Assembly: GCA_016874915.1 (NCBI GenBank)
Contig: VGSW01000015.1
Coordinates: 1-36,442 of the forward strand
Reading direction: 5' to 3'
Origin: Deltaproteobacteria bacterium
Lineage (GTDB): Bacteria; Desulfobacterota; Desulfobaccia; Desulfobaccales; 0-14-0-80-60-11
DNA: 36,442 nt
Shown here: in pieces, positions 8,274 through 16,811 of the stretch
How positions within the stretch are numbered: the first letter of the stretch is position 1
Layout of the letters: each line of letters begins with the position of its first letter
Translations under genes and position numbers: made by a program
Notes under the pieces: generated by a model
The model's database searches: none
What the model was told of the DNA's origin: nothing
What the model saw: only the letters and a program-made list of their open reading frames with translations

Positions 8274-9503
8274 ATGAACGAGAAATTCTTCAGAACCCTC
8301 TTGGGGATCGGTGTCCTGGGCCTGATCATCGGCACCGGGGGCCTCATCAATTTCTTTATATATGGGAAGTCCACCCTGGCCTTGGGCTCCTACATTCCCT
8401 GGGGGCTCTGGGTGTCCCTCTACACTTATTTCCTGGGGTTAACGGCCGGGGCATTTCTCATCACCATTCTGACCTATGTCTTCCGGATCAAAATCTTCTC
8501 CGGCATTGGACCCTTGTCGGCATTCACCGTGGTGGTGACCATAATGGCCGAGGTCATCATTATCGCCCTGGACCTGGGCCATCCGATGCGCATTTACAGG
8601 ATTTTTACCACCCCGGGGTTCAAGTCCATGATCTTCTGGATGGTGGTCTTCACCTTCGCCATGCTGGTCATCTATATCTTGGAAACCTATTATCTGCTGC
8701 GGGAGGAGATTATTCAGTGGTCCCAGGACCCCGGGATTAAAAACAGGAAAATTTACCAATCCCTGGCATTGGGGCGCACCTCTTATACGGAAGAGGATCG
8801 GCAGCAGGATCAGCGGCGGGTGCGCCTGCTCTCCCTGCTCAGCATTCCCGTGGGCCTGTTTTTCTATGGCTCCAACGGCGCGGTGTTCGCCGTCTTATTG
8901 AACCGGCCCATCTGGAACAGCACCCTGACCCCCCTGCTGTTCATCATCAGCGCCCTGGTCTCCGGCGGCGCCCTGATCTTGCTCCTGACGTTTATGTTCA
9001 AGCGGGATGATAACGTCATTCACCTCCTGGGCCTCACCATCCGCTTTCTTCTCGTGGTCATGCTCATTTTGGAATTTCTCCATTTCTTCATCAGCTACCA
9101 GTGGGACGTGGTCTATATCGTCACTGCCCTGGATTTGATCCTCTACGGGCCTTACTGGTGGAACTTCTGGTTCGTCCATCTGCTCCTGGGCAGTCTTTTG
9201 CCTCTGTACCTCATGATCTTTTACCCTTACAACTCCCGCCTGTTGGCCTGGGCCTGTTTTCTCATTATTTTCACCTTCATCGCCTTCCGCTTGAATTTTG
9301 TCATTCCCGACCAGGCGGTGTACAAGCTGGAAGGTTTGGATACATCATATTTCCATGCACGCCTGCGCACCGCGTATGTCCCCAACCTGACCGAATGGCT
9401 GGTGAGCCTCTGGGTGATTTCCCTGGGCTTGCTGGCCTTCTTGCTGGGCACCCGCTGGCTGCCGGTTATCCAAGCTGGGAAAGGAGAAGAAGAGCATGTC
9501 TAA
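8274..9503 (+). CDS. NrfD/PsrC/TtrC-type membrane subunit, second copy
   Basis: A 409-residue paralogue of the preceding gene, colinear with it over its whole length. Shared landmarks include TAGAFLITILTYVFRIK, LDLGHPMRIYR and the near-identical C-terminus WVISLGLL-x-FLLGTRWLPV. AAGGAG lies before the ATG. The reading frame overlaps the catalytic subunit gene by 8 bp (9496-9503), implying translational coupling. The two copies differ throughout, so the duplication is old and both appear intact. They could form a heterodimeric quinone module or face different electron donors. Confidence 0.9.
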   Translation: MNEKFFRTLLGIGVLGLIIGTGGLINFFIYGKSTLALGSYIPWGLWVSLYTYFLGLTAGAFLITILTYVFRIKIFSGIGPLSAFTVVVTIMAEVIIIALDLGHPMRIYRIFTTPGFKSMIFWMVVFTFAMLVIYILETYYLLREEIIQWSQDPGIKNRKIYQSLALGRTSYTEEDRQQDQRRVRLLSLLSIPVGLFFYGSNGAVFAVLLNRPIWNSTLTPLLFIISALVSGGALILLLTFMFKRDDNVIHLLGLTIRFLLVVMLILEFLHFFISYQWDVVYIVTALDLILYGPYWWNFWFVHLLLGSLLPLYLMIFYPYNSRLLAWACFLIIFTFIAFRLNFVIPDQAVYKLEGLDTSYFHARLRTAYVPNLTEWLVSLWVISLGLLAFLLGTRWLPVIQAGKGEEEHV

Positions 9504-12500
9504 TAAGAAACCCAAAGGTGTTGAGGAACTACGAGAGATCATTGACACCCGGATGGACCGCCGGTGCTTCCTGAAGTCCACCGCCTTCCTGGGCGGCTCC
9601 CTGATGGCGACCCACTACCTGGCCCGGTTCGCCCAGGCCGCCGCCGGCGGGGTTGATTGGTCCACTCTGGACCTGCCCATCGGGGACGCCTATGTCCACC
9701 ATCTGCCGGAGAACCAGATTTATTCCGTCTGCCAGCAGTGCAACACCAACTGCGGCATCAAAGTGAAGCTGGTGGACGGGCTGGTGGCCAAGATCGACGG
9801 CAACCCTTACAGCCCCTGGACTATGACACCCCACATCCCCTATAAGACCCCCATCACCGAAGCCGCCACCATCGAAGGGTCCCTCTGCCCCAAGGGCCAG
9901 GCGGGCATCCAGGCCCTCTATGACCCGTATCGCATCGTCAAGGTGCTGAAACGGGCCGGGAAGCGGGGAGAAAACAAGTGGCAGACCATTCCCTTCGACC
10001 AGGCCCTTAACGAAATCGTCAACGGCGGCAACCTCTTCGGCGAAGGGCCGGTGGAGGGGCTAAAGGATATCCTGACCTTGCGGGATCCAAAGCTCGCCAA
10101 AGAACTGGCGGAAGATTCGGACCAGGTGGCCGCCAAAAAGATGGCCCTGGAGGACTTTAAGAAAAAACACGCGGCCCATCTCAAACACCTCATCGACCCG
10201 GACCACCCGGACCTGGGCCCCAAGAACAACCAGTTCTGCCTCAACTGGGGCCGCCTGAAGGCCGGCCGGGGCGATTTGCTGAAACGTTTCGCCGGCAACG
10301 CCATGGGGTCGGCCAACACCCACGGCCACACCACCGTCTGCCAGGGGTCGCTGTACTTCACCTGCAAAGCCATGAGTGACCAGTTCACGGAGGGCAAGTG
10401 GACCGGGGGCAGCAAGTTCTACTGGCAGGCGGACACCGGCAATTGCGAGTTCATTATGTTTGTGGGCGCCAGCCCTTATGAGGGCAACTATGGCCCGCCC
10501 CTTAGAGGGCAGAAGCTCACCCAGGGCCTCATTGACGGCCGTCTGAAGATCGCGGTGGTGGACCCCCGCTGCTCCAAGACCGCGGCCCGGGCCTGGAAGT
10601 GGCTGCCGGTCAAACCCAACGGCGTGGCCGCGGTGGCCTTTGGCATGATGCACTGGATCATCGAAAATAAGCGCTACGACGCCCGCTATCTCGCCAACGC
10701 CAACAAGGCCGCGGCCAAGGCCGACGGCGAGCCCACCTGGACCCAAACCGCCTGGCTGGTGAAGATTAAAGAAGACGGCGCCCCCGGGACTTTCCTGCGG
10801 GGCTCCGACCTGGGTCTGCCCAAGGAAAAGCGCGCCCAGAAGGAAGGCGGCGACTGGGAGTTTGATCCCTTTGTGGTGATGGTGGGCGGCCAGCCCAAAA
10901 CCTTCGACCCCAACAGCGACACCGAGGCGGTGGAGGGTGACCTTTTGGTGGATACCGAGATCAAGGGCATCCGGGTCAAAAGCGTGTTCCAGATCCTGAA
11001 GGAAACCGTCACCTCCAAGAAGCTGGCCGAATGGGCCAAAATAGCCGGGGTGGACCAGGAGGATCTGGTGGAGTTGGCCCGGGAATTCACCAGCCACGGC
11101 AAGCGGGCCGTAGCCGACATTCACCGGGGCGTCTCCCAGCACACTTCCGGGTTTTACAACGTCCTCGCTTACATGACCCTCAACGTCCTCATCGGCAACC
11201 ATGACTGGATGGGCGGCCTGGCCAAGGCCACCACCTTCGATATCATGGGGGAGAAGGAAGGGAGCAACAAGCCCTTCAATCTCGGCAAGCAGAGCGGCAA
11301 GCTCAAGACCTGGGGGGTGTCCATCATCCGCCACGAAAAGGCGTACGACAAGAGCACCATTTTCAAGGGCTTTCCGGCCAAGCGGCCCTGGTATCCTTTC
11401 GCCAGCGACATTTATCAGGAAGTCATTCCCAGCATGGGGGACGCGTATCCGTATTCCATCAAGGCCATGATGCTTTACATGGGCTCGCCGGTGTACTCTC
11501 TGCCCGCGGGTCACGAACTCATCAAGATCTTGACGGACCCCAAGAAAATCCCCCTGATCTTCGCTTCGGACATCGTCATCGGCGAAAGCACCATGTACGC
11601 GGACTACATCTTCCCGGACCTGACCTTCCTGGAGCGCTGGGAATTCTCCGGGTCCCACCCCTCGGTGACCCCCAAGGTGGCGCCTTTCCGGCAGCCCGTC
11701 TCCGCGCCCTTAACTGAAACGGTGACCGTATTCGGGGAGAAGATGCCCATCTCCATGGAATCCCTGGTGCTGGGCCTGGCGGAGAAACTGAAGCTCCCCG
11801 GCTTCGGCGAGAACGCCTTCGGCCCGGGGCTCCATTTGAAAAGGGACGAAGACCTGTACCTGCGAATGGTGGCCAATATCGCGTTCGGCGACAAGCCCGA
11901 CGGCTCCGAAAAGGTTACTGCGGCCAGCGCCGAGGAAATGAAGATCTTTGAGGCGGCCCGGCGTCATCTTCCCCCCACGGTATACGATCTGAACCGCTGG
12001 AAAGCGGTGGTGGGGCCGGATAATTGGCCTCTGGCGGTGTATGTCATGAACCGGGGCGGCCGCTTCCAGGAGTATGAGAAGGCCTACAAAGACGGCCAGT
12101 TGGCCAACAAGTACGGCAAACTGTTGGGCCTCTATTTCGACAAACTGGTCACCACCAAGAACTCCATGACCGGCAAGCCTTACGTGGGTCATGCCCACTT
12201 CATGGACGGTCCTCACGACGTCCTGATGCGCAAGCTTGATGACGAGGCTAAGGGGTTCGACCTTACCCTCATCACCCACCGCCACATCGCTCAATGCAAA
12301 TCCCGGACTCCTAGCAACTATTGGCTCCTGGCCCTGTATCCGGAAAATTTCATTGACATTTCTCCCGCGGATGCCCGGCGGCTGAAACTGGCGGATGGCG
12401 ACCCCGTTAAGGTCATCTCCCCCTCCAATGAGGAAGGCGTCTGGGACCTGGGGAATGGCCGCAAGAAACCCATGATCGGCAAGGTCCGTATCATCGAGGG

Positions 12501-12732
12501 CATCCGGCCCGGAGTGGCGGCCTTTTCCCTGGGCCACGGCCATTGGGCTTACGGATCAGAGAGCGTGGTCATCGACGGGGTGAAGATTCCCGGCGACTCC
12601 CGCCGGGCCACCGGGGTCCATGCCAATGCCGCCATGCGGGTGGACCCGGTTCTGAAAAACACCGGCCTGGTAGATTGCGTGGGCGGCAGCGCGGTGTTCT
12701 ACCAGACCCAGGTGAAGCTGGTGAAGGTTTAG
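9496..12732 (+). CDS. ttrA: Tat-exported molybdopterin reductase, TtrA/ArrA branch
   Basis: A 1078-residue catalytic subunit of the DMSO-reductase superfamily. It has a twin-arginine signal (DRRCFLKS, then a hydrophobic stretch and an Ala-rich cleavage region) and an N-terminal [4Fe-4S] site CQQCNTNC near residue 78 with the fourth Cys in GSLCPKGQ near 131. The probable molybdenum ligand is Cys282 in HGHTTVCQGS. The insertion DPDHPDLGPKNNQF before it and the overall length match tetrathionate/arsenate-type (TtrA/ArrA) reductases rather than the shorter PsrA/PhsA enzymes. The gene order ferredoxin, NrfD, NrfD, catalytic subunit repeats the ttrBCA order of Salmonella. It would act in the periplasm, taking electrons from quinol. 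Tetrathionate is the favoured substrate; arsenate, selenate or another sulfur oxyanion is not excluded by sequence alone. Confidence 0.85.
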   Translation: MSNKKPKGVEELREIIDTRMDRRCFLKSTAFLGGSLMATHYLARFAQAAAGGVDWSTLDLPIGDAYVHHLPENQIYSVCQQCNTNCGIKVKLVDGLVAKIDGNPYSPWTMTPHIPYKTPITEAATIEGSLCPKGQAGIQALYDPYRIVKVLKRAGKRGENKWQTIPFDQALNEIVNGGNLFGEGPVEGLKDILTLRDPKLAKELAEDSDQVAAKKMALEDFKKKHAAHLKHLIDPDHPDLGPKNNQFCLNWGRLKAGRGDLLKRFAGNAMGSANTHGHTTVCQGSLYFTCKAMSDQFTEGKWTGGSKFYWQADTGNCEFIMFVGASPYEGNYGPPLRGQKLTQGLIDGRLKIAVVDPRCSKTAARAWKWLPVKPNGVAAVAFGMMHWIIENKRYDARYLANANKAAAKADGEPTWTQTAWLVKIKEDGAPGTFLRGSDLGLPKEKRAQKEGGDWEFDPFVVMVGGQPKTFDPNSDTEAVEGDLLVDTEIKGIRVKSVFQILKETVTSKKLAEWAKIAGVDQEDLVELAREFTSHGKRAVADIHRGVSQHTSGFYNVLAYMTLNVLIGNHDWMGGLAKATTFDIMGEKEGSNKPFNLGKQSGKLKTWGVSIIRHEKAYDKSTIFKGFPAKRPWYPFASDIYQEVIPSMGDAYPYSIKAMMLYMGSPVYSLPAGHELIKILTDPKKIPLIFASDIVIGESTMYADYIFPDLTFLERWEFSGSHPSVTPKVAPFRQPVSAPLTETVTVFGEKMPISMESLVLGLAEKLKLPGFGENAFGPGLHLKRDEDLYLRMVANIAFGDKPDGSEKVTAASAEEMKIFEAARRHLPPTVYDLNRWKAVVGPDNWPLAVYVMNRGGRFQEYEKAYKDGQLANKYGKLLGLYFDKLVTTKNSMTGKPYVGHAHFMDGPHDVLMRKLDDEAKGFDLTLITHRHIAQCKSRTPSNYWLLALYPENFIDISPADARRLKLADGDPVKVISPSNEEGVWDLGNGRKKPMIGKVRIIEGIRPGVAAFSLGHGHWAYGSESVVIDGVKIPGDSRRATGVHANAAMRVDPVLKNTGLVDCVGGSAVFYQTQVKLVKV

Positions 12733-12815
12733 TTTTCAGCTTTCAGCGCTCAGCGGTCAGCATTCAAATACTTCTCCTGGCTGAAAGCTGAATGCTGATA
12801 GCTGATAGCTAATAA
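12733..12815. repeat. Inverted pair of heptamer arrays, TTTTCAG/CTGAAAG type
   Basis: TTTTCAG, CTTTCAG, CGCTCAG, CGGTCAG and CATTCAA start on the first base after the reductase stop codon. After 13 bp, CTGAAAG, CTGAATG, CTGATAG, CTGATAG and CTAATAA run in the complementary sense to 12815, 9 bp before the fmdE start. The two halves can pair into a long imperfect hairpin that occupies the entire intergenic spacer. Confidence 0.85.
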
Positions 12816-12824
12816 GAGGCAAGA

Positions 12825-13526
12825 ATGAAACCCTTTGAAGAATTATTAGCTGAATCCGTCGCGGCCCACGGCCACCTCTGCCCCGGGCAGGTGGTGGGGG
12901 TGCGCATGGCCCTCCTGGGCTTGCGTCTCCTGGATTTCCAAGCCCCCCCTACCCTTCCCCAGCTCAAACAGCTAATCGTCTTCGTGGAGATGGACCGCTG
13001 CACCGGAGACGCGGTGGCCCACACCACCGGGGTCAAACTGGGGCGGCGGTCCCTGAAGTTCGTGGATTACGGCATCATGGCCGCCACCTTTGTCAATCTG
13101 GCAACGGACCAGGCCTTCCGGGTCATTTCCACGGAGGAGTCCCGGGACCTGGCCATGCTTTATGCCCCGGGGGAACCGGACCCTTACCGCCGGCAACTGC
13201 AGGCTTACAAAGTCATGCCGGAGTGCGTCATGTTTCGGGTTCAGGAGGTGAAGGTGGACCTTACCCCCTTTGACCTGCCCGGACCCACCCGCCGGAAAGC
13301 CATCTGCGGGAAGTGTGGGCAGGTGGTGCGGGATAACCGGGAAGTGAAGCAAAACGGCGCGGTTTACTGCCGGCCGTGCGCCTTGGGGGCCTATTTCACC
13401 CAGGCCCGGGAGATCGCCTGGCCGGAGATGAACCTGGCCCCCGCCCCGGCCCCAAAGCCAGGTCAGCCCATTGACTTAGACCCGCCTGGGGGCTTGCCCC
13501 GAGTGGGATGCCATACGGGGACGTGA
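12825..13526 (+). CDS. FmdE-family protein with C-terminal zinc ribbon
   Basis: A 233-residue FmdE-type protein, a family named after a gene in formylmethanofuran dehydrogenase operons and often found beside molybdo- or tungsto-enzymes. The N-terminal signature HGHLCPGQVVGVRMALLGL and MDRCTGDAVAHTTGVKLG are the characteristic Cys/His motifs (about residues 15-75). The C-terminal quarter is a treble-clef or zinc-ribbon-like module with CGKCGQ and CRPCALG (about 163-188). It is followed 1 bp later by the molybdopterin-binding gene. A role in cofactor or metal handling for the adjacent reductase is inferred from context. Confidence 0.88.
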   Translation: MKPFEELLAESVAAHGHLCPGQVVGVRMALLGLRLLDFQAPPTLPQLKQLIVFVEMDRCTGDAVAHTTGVKLGRRSLKFVDYGIMAATFVNLATDQAFRVISTEESRDLAMLYAPGEPDPYRRQLQAYKVMPECVMFRVQEVKVDLTPFDLPGPTRRKAICGKCGQVVRDNREVKQNGAVYCRPCALGAYFTQAREIAWPEMNLAPAPAPKPGQPIDLDPPGGLPRVGCHTGT

Positions 13527-13527
13527 G

Positions 13528-14559
13528 ATGATTAAAACCGTTAAATTGGAAGACGCGGTGGGTCTCGAACTGGCACACGATATCACCGAGATCCGGCCGG
13601 GGGAGTTTAAAGGGCCGGCCTTCCGCCACGGCCATAAGGTCTGCGAAGACGACATCTGCCGCCTTCAGCGCCTGGGGAAAAATCACCTGTATGTGCTTGA
13701 CCTGGAAGAGGATGAAATCCACGAAAACGAAGCTGCCGCCATCCTGGCCGGGGCCTTGGCCGGAGAGGGAGTGTTGTGGGAAAACAACCCCCGGGAAGGC
13801 AAGATAGACCTGTATGCCGCTTATAACGGCCTTCTTCAGGTGGACGTCCCTTCCCTGGCCGCGTTTAATCTGGTGGATGAAGTCATGTGCGCCACCCTGC
13901 ACAACCACACCCTGGTGCGCCAGGGTGAAAGAGTGGCCGCCACTCGGGCCATTCCCCTCATCATGAAACGGGCCGCCATCGAACGGGCCGTGGCCGTGGC
14001 CCGACATAATGGCGGGGTGCTGTCCGTCACTCCTTTGAGGCAGGCCCGGGCCGGCCTCATCATCACCGGCAATGAAGTCTATCATGGCCTGATCCAGGAT
14101 CGTTTCGCTCCCATTCTTACCCGGAAAGTGACGTCCCTGGGGTCGGAAGTGGCGGCGGTGGACTTTCTCCCGGACGACGCCCCGGCCATTGCCCGCACCA
14201 TCCGGAACCGCCTGGATCAGGGCTGCGACTTGCTGATGCTCACCGGCGGCATGAGCGTCGATCCCGATGACGTCACCCGCCACGGCATCCGTATGGCCGG
14301 AGCCGCGGAGGTGCACTACGGCACCGCGGTGCTCCCCGGCGCCATGTTTTTGGTAGCATATGTGGGCCAGGCGGCCATTTTGGGAGTTCCGGCCTGCGCC
14401 CTCCATCACCCGGTGACGGTGTTGGACCTGGTATTGCCTCGGGTTCTGGCGGGAGAGCGTCTGGGCAGAACCGAACTCGCCCTGCTGGGGCATGGAGGTT
14501 TGTGCCGGGATTGCCATGATTGCACTTACCCCCACTGCCCCTTTGGGAAAGGATTGTAA
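13528..14559 (+). CDS. MoeA/MoaB-type molybdopterin-binding protein with Cys-rich tail
   Basis: A 343-residue protein. An N-terminal region of about 165 residues has an MoeA-like beta-rich appearance. A MoCF-biosynthesis fold follows (about 170-310), recognised by GLIITGNEVYHGLIQD, the LTGGMSVDPDD motif that binds the pterin, and GVPACALHHPVTVLDLVLPR. The last 20 residues contain CRDCHDC and a further Cys before the end, a metal-binding-like tail absent from ordinary MoeA. It sits between fmdE and moaA, so a role in molybdopterin activation or metal insertion is likely. It may replace MoeA or be a specialised version for the neighbouring reductase. The stop codon lies within the 99-bp duplicated unit. 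Confidence 0.82.
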   Translation: MIKTVKLEDAVGLELAHDITEIRPGEFKGPAFRHGHKVCEDDICRLQRLGKNHLYVLDLEEDEIHENEAAAILAGALAGEGVLWENNPREGKIDLYAAYNGLLQVDVPSLAAFNLVDEVMCATLHNHTLVRQGERVAATRAIPLIMKRAAIERAVAVARHNGGVLSVTPLRQARAGLIITGNEVYHGLIQDRFAPILTRKVTSLGSEVAAVDFLPDDAPAIARTIRNRLDQGCDLLMLTGGMSVDPDDVTRHGIRMAGAAEVHYGTAVLPGAMFLVAYVGQAAILGVPACALHHPVTVLDLVLPRVLAGERLGRTELALLGHGGLCRDCHDCTYPHCPFGKGL

Positions 14560-14750
14560 AAAGCTGTCAGCTATCAGCCGTAAGCGGTCAGCTAAGAAAC
14601 GTAATTCAGATCTTTTAAGGCTGAAAGCTGATAGCTGATTGCTAACACGCTATTGTAAAAAGCTGTCAGCTATCAGCCGTAAGCGGTCAGCTAAGAAACG
14701 TAATTCAGATCTTTTAAGGCTGAAAGCTGATAGCTGATTGCTAACACGCT
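14553..14750. repeat. Exact 99-bp tandem duplication containing inverted heptamer arrays
   Basis: Positions 14553-14651 and 14652-14750 are identical by eye over all 99 bases. Each unit holds a left array (AGCTGTC, AGCTATC, AGCCGTA, AGCGGTC, AGCTAAG), a short AT-rich core and an inverted right array (GCTGAAA, GCTGATA, GCTGATT, GCTAACA). The unit begins 4 bp before the end of the molybdopterin-binding gene, so its last codon and TAA are copied too. Perfect identity indicates a very recent event or an assembly duplication. Confidence 0.92.
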
Positions 14751-14765
14751 TCAGGTGACCGGCAA

Positions 14766-15743
14766 ATGCAAGAGGACGCGTTCCCGGAAATCAATTACTT
14801 GCGGCTGTCCCTCACGGACCGCTGCAATCTCCGTTGTTTCTACTGCACTTACTGGCAGGAATTTCAAAAATTGCCGCCGGGAGAAATCCTGACTTACGAG
14901 GAACTGCTGCGCCTGGCCGGGGTGGCCGCCCAGGCCGGCATCCGCAAGGTCCGGCTCACCGGGGGCGAGCCCCTGACGCGCCGGGGAGTGGTGCAATTCC
15001 TGGCGAGGCTCTGCCAGATACCGGGTATCCGGGAGGTCTGTCTCACCACCAACGGGGTGCGGCTCCCGGAGATGGCATCGGACCTATACCAGGCGGGCTT
15101 GCGCCACCTCAATATCAGTCTGGACACTTTGCAGCGGTCTCGGTACCGCCGCATCACCGGCCAGGATAATCTGTTGGAAGTCCTGGCCGGACTGGAAGAG
15201 GCTTTGGACCTGGGCTTCCACCCCATCAAAATAAACTGCGTGGTCTTAAAGAGCATCAATGACGGGGAACTGCTGGACCTGGCCCTTCTGGCCCGGGACC
15301 GCCCCTTGCAGGTGCGTTTCATTGAGCTGATGCCCACTGCCCACCGCCGCCAATGGCAGCGCCATTTTATGCCCATAGTTGAAGCCCGGCGGCGCCTGTC
15401 AGGCTTGGGCCCGGCAACCCTGGTGGCGTCTTCCGCCACCGCCGGCCCGGCGCGCCTCTTCCGCTACCCGGGTTTCCGGGGAGAATTAGGCTTCATCAGC
15501 CCTCTCAGCCAACACCACTGCCTCTCCTGCAACCGCGTCCGCCTCACCGCGGCGGGGAAGCTGCGCCCCTGCCTCCTGGGAAACTCGGAAATCGATTTCA
15601 AAGGTCCTCTGCGCCAGGGGGCTTCGGACCGCCTCCTGGCCCACCTCTTTCAAGAAGCCCTCCACCTGAAGGCGTTTGAAACCGGCCGCCCCCTCATGAA
15701 ATCCCCTTGGACTGGCGCCGCCATGGCCAGCATCGGGGGCTAA
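14766..15743 (+). CDS. moaA: GTP 3',8-cyclase (MoaA), molybdopterin biosynthesis
   Basis: A 325-residue radical-SAM enzyme catalysing the first step of molybdopterin synthesis from GTP. The N-terminal SAM cluster is CNLRCFYC inside LRLSLTDRC. The glycine-rich SAM motif is VRLTGGEPL. The C-terminal substrate cluster motif is CLSCNRVRLTAAGKLRPCLL, and the protein ends in the double glycine (MASIGG) typical of active MoaA. Typical MoaA has a Pro after CxYCM; here the sequence is CTYWQEF, a small departure. With FmdE and the MoCF protein upstream it forms a cofactor set linked to the molybdoenzyme operon. The ribosome site is poor (AGGTGACC before the ATG). Confidence 0.93.
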   Translation: MQEDAFPEINYLRLSLTDRCNLRCFYCTYWQEFQKLPPGEILTYEELLRLAGVAAQAGIRKVRLTGGEPLTRRGVVQFLARLCQIPGIREVCLTTNGVRLPEMASDLYQAGLRHLNISLDTLQRSRYRRITGQDNLLEVLAGLEEALDLGFHPIKINCVVLKSINDGELLDLALLARDRPLQVRFIELMPTAHRRQWQRHFMPIVEARRRLSGLGPATLVASSATAGPARLFRYPGFRGELGFISPLSQHHCLSCNRVRLTAAGKLRPCLLGNSEIDFKGPLRQGASDRLLAHLFQEALHLKAFETGRPLMKSPWTGAAMASIGG

Positions 15744-15811
15744 TCCTGTTTCAGGTCCGATTCCCAGGCTTACTAACCCATTTCTTTGAGGGGGGGGCGC
15801 AGTCCCGCTTT

Positions 15812-15856
15812 TTCTTTCTCTGTGTCCACCTCTGTGTCCTCTGTGTCTCGGTGGTT
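15812..15856. repeat. Nonamer array, CTCTGTGTC type
   Basis: Three copies of a C(T)CTGTGTC-like unit are followed by CGGTGGTT in the moaA to exporter gap (15744-15932). The same family recurs inverted at 19816-19930 as TTTGTGTC units. Nothing else is recognised in this gap. Confidence 0.6.
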
Positions 15857-15932
15857 AGCAGTGATCCATTTCATGGGTTTTTGACGCACCCCTTGCTCCC
15901 GGCCCTGGCCAGCCCTTATATTAGAAGGTGTC

Positions 15933-16706
15933 ATGAAATACTTCCTCATCTGCCTAACGGCCTTTCTGGTCTCGGGGTTGACCCTGTTCTCAGGGTTCGG
16001 CCTGGGCACCATTTTGATGCCGGTCCTGGCCCTGTTCTTTCCCGTGGGCACCGCCATCGCCCTGGCCGCGGTAGTGCATCTGTGCAACAATTTGTTCAAG
16101 CTGGCCCTGTTGGGCAAGCATGCGGATAGGACGATTATTTATAAATTCGGCCTCCCGGCCATCCTGGCAGCTTATGTTGGAGCCGAGGCCCTTTTGTGGC
16201 TTTCCCATCTCAAACCCCTGTTCACTTACCAGTTATTCGGCCGCAGCCTTCAGGTCATGCCCCTGAAGCTGGTGGTGGCGGTTCTCATGGTGGTGTTTGC
16301 CCTGATGGAAGTTTGGCCCCGGCTGGCCAACTTCTCCTTAGACCCGAAGTATCTGCCCCTGGGCGGGGTTTTGAGCGGCTTTTTCGGCGGCCTCTCAGGG
16401 CATCAGGGGGCGTTGCGCAGCGCCTTCCTCCTGCGCTGCGGCCTGTCCAAAGAAAGCTTCATCGGCACCGGCGTGGTGGTCGCCTGCCTGGTGGACTTCT
16501 CCCGATTGCTGGTGTACCGGGCAAGCTTTCTCTCGGGTTCAGTGGCGGGAGAGGGCCTGCTCCTTGCGGCCACCGTCCTGGCCGCGTTCAGCGGCGCCTT
16601 CCTGGGCAACCGCCTGCTCAAGAAAGTGACCATGCGGTTCATCCAGATATTGGTGGCCATAATGCTGCTGGGCATTGCCGGGGGTTTGGGGATGGGGCTG
16701 ATTTAG
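15933..16706 (+). CDS. TauE/SafE (TSUP) family sulfite/organosulfonate exporter-like protein
   Basis: A 257-residue integral membrane protein with about eight hydrophobic segments in two similar halves. Signature glycine motifs occur at the start of each half: SGFGLGTILMP near residue 20 and SGFFGGLSGHQG near 150, as in the TSUP family. These transporters move sulfite, sulfonates or other small anions. AGAAGGTG precedes the ATG. Its position downstream of a putative sulfur-oxyanion reductase and cofactor genes fits removal of a sulfur product, but family members have diverse substrates and this link is inference. Confidence 0.85.
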   Translation: MKYFLICLTAFLVSGLTLFSGFGLGTILMPVLALFFPVGTAIALAAVVHLCNNLFKLALLGKHADRTIIYKFGLPAILAAYVGAEALLWLSHLKPLFTYQLFGRSLQVMPLKLVVAVLMVVFALMEVWPRLANFSLDPKYLPLGGVLSGFFGGLSGHQGALRSAFLLRCGLSKESFIGTGVVVACLVDFSRLLVYRASFLSGSVAGEGLLLAATVLAAFSGAFLGNRLLKKVTMRFIQILVAIMLLGIAGGLGMGLI

Positions 16707-16727
16707 CTTTCAATTTTCAGTTTTCAG
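16707..16727 (+). repeat. Heptamer array, TTTTCAG type
   Basis: CTTTCAA, TTTTCAG, TTTTCAG begin on the first base after the exporter stop codon at 16706. No inverted partner is evident before the next gene. Confidence 0.75.
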
Positions 16728-16811
16728 TTTTTCGATATGGTGCGGCGGCGCGTCCATCCACGGCCCCCAACTTGGGCTTTCTCCTTGTCTTTGATAAAAT
16801 AAGATTTCCTT

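Noticed and set aside
10060-11658. 532-aa minus-strand ORF opposite the reductase gene
   Set aside because: It is a long shadow frame caused by high third-position GC of the plus-strand gene. The composition is rich in Gly, His, Val and Leu without domain motifs, and the plus strand has clear catalytic motifs throughout.
14553-14750. CRISPR array
   Set aside because: The repeat is a two-copy exact tandem duplication with no spacer diversity and no cas genes. The 7-bp arrays elsewhere have no spacers either.
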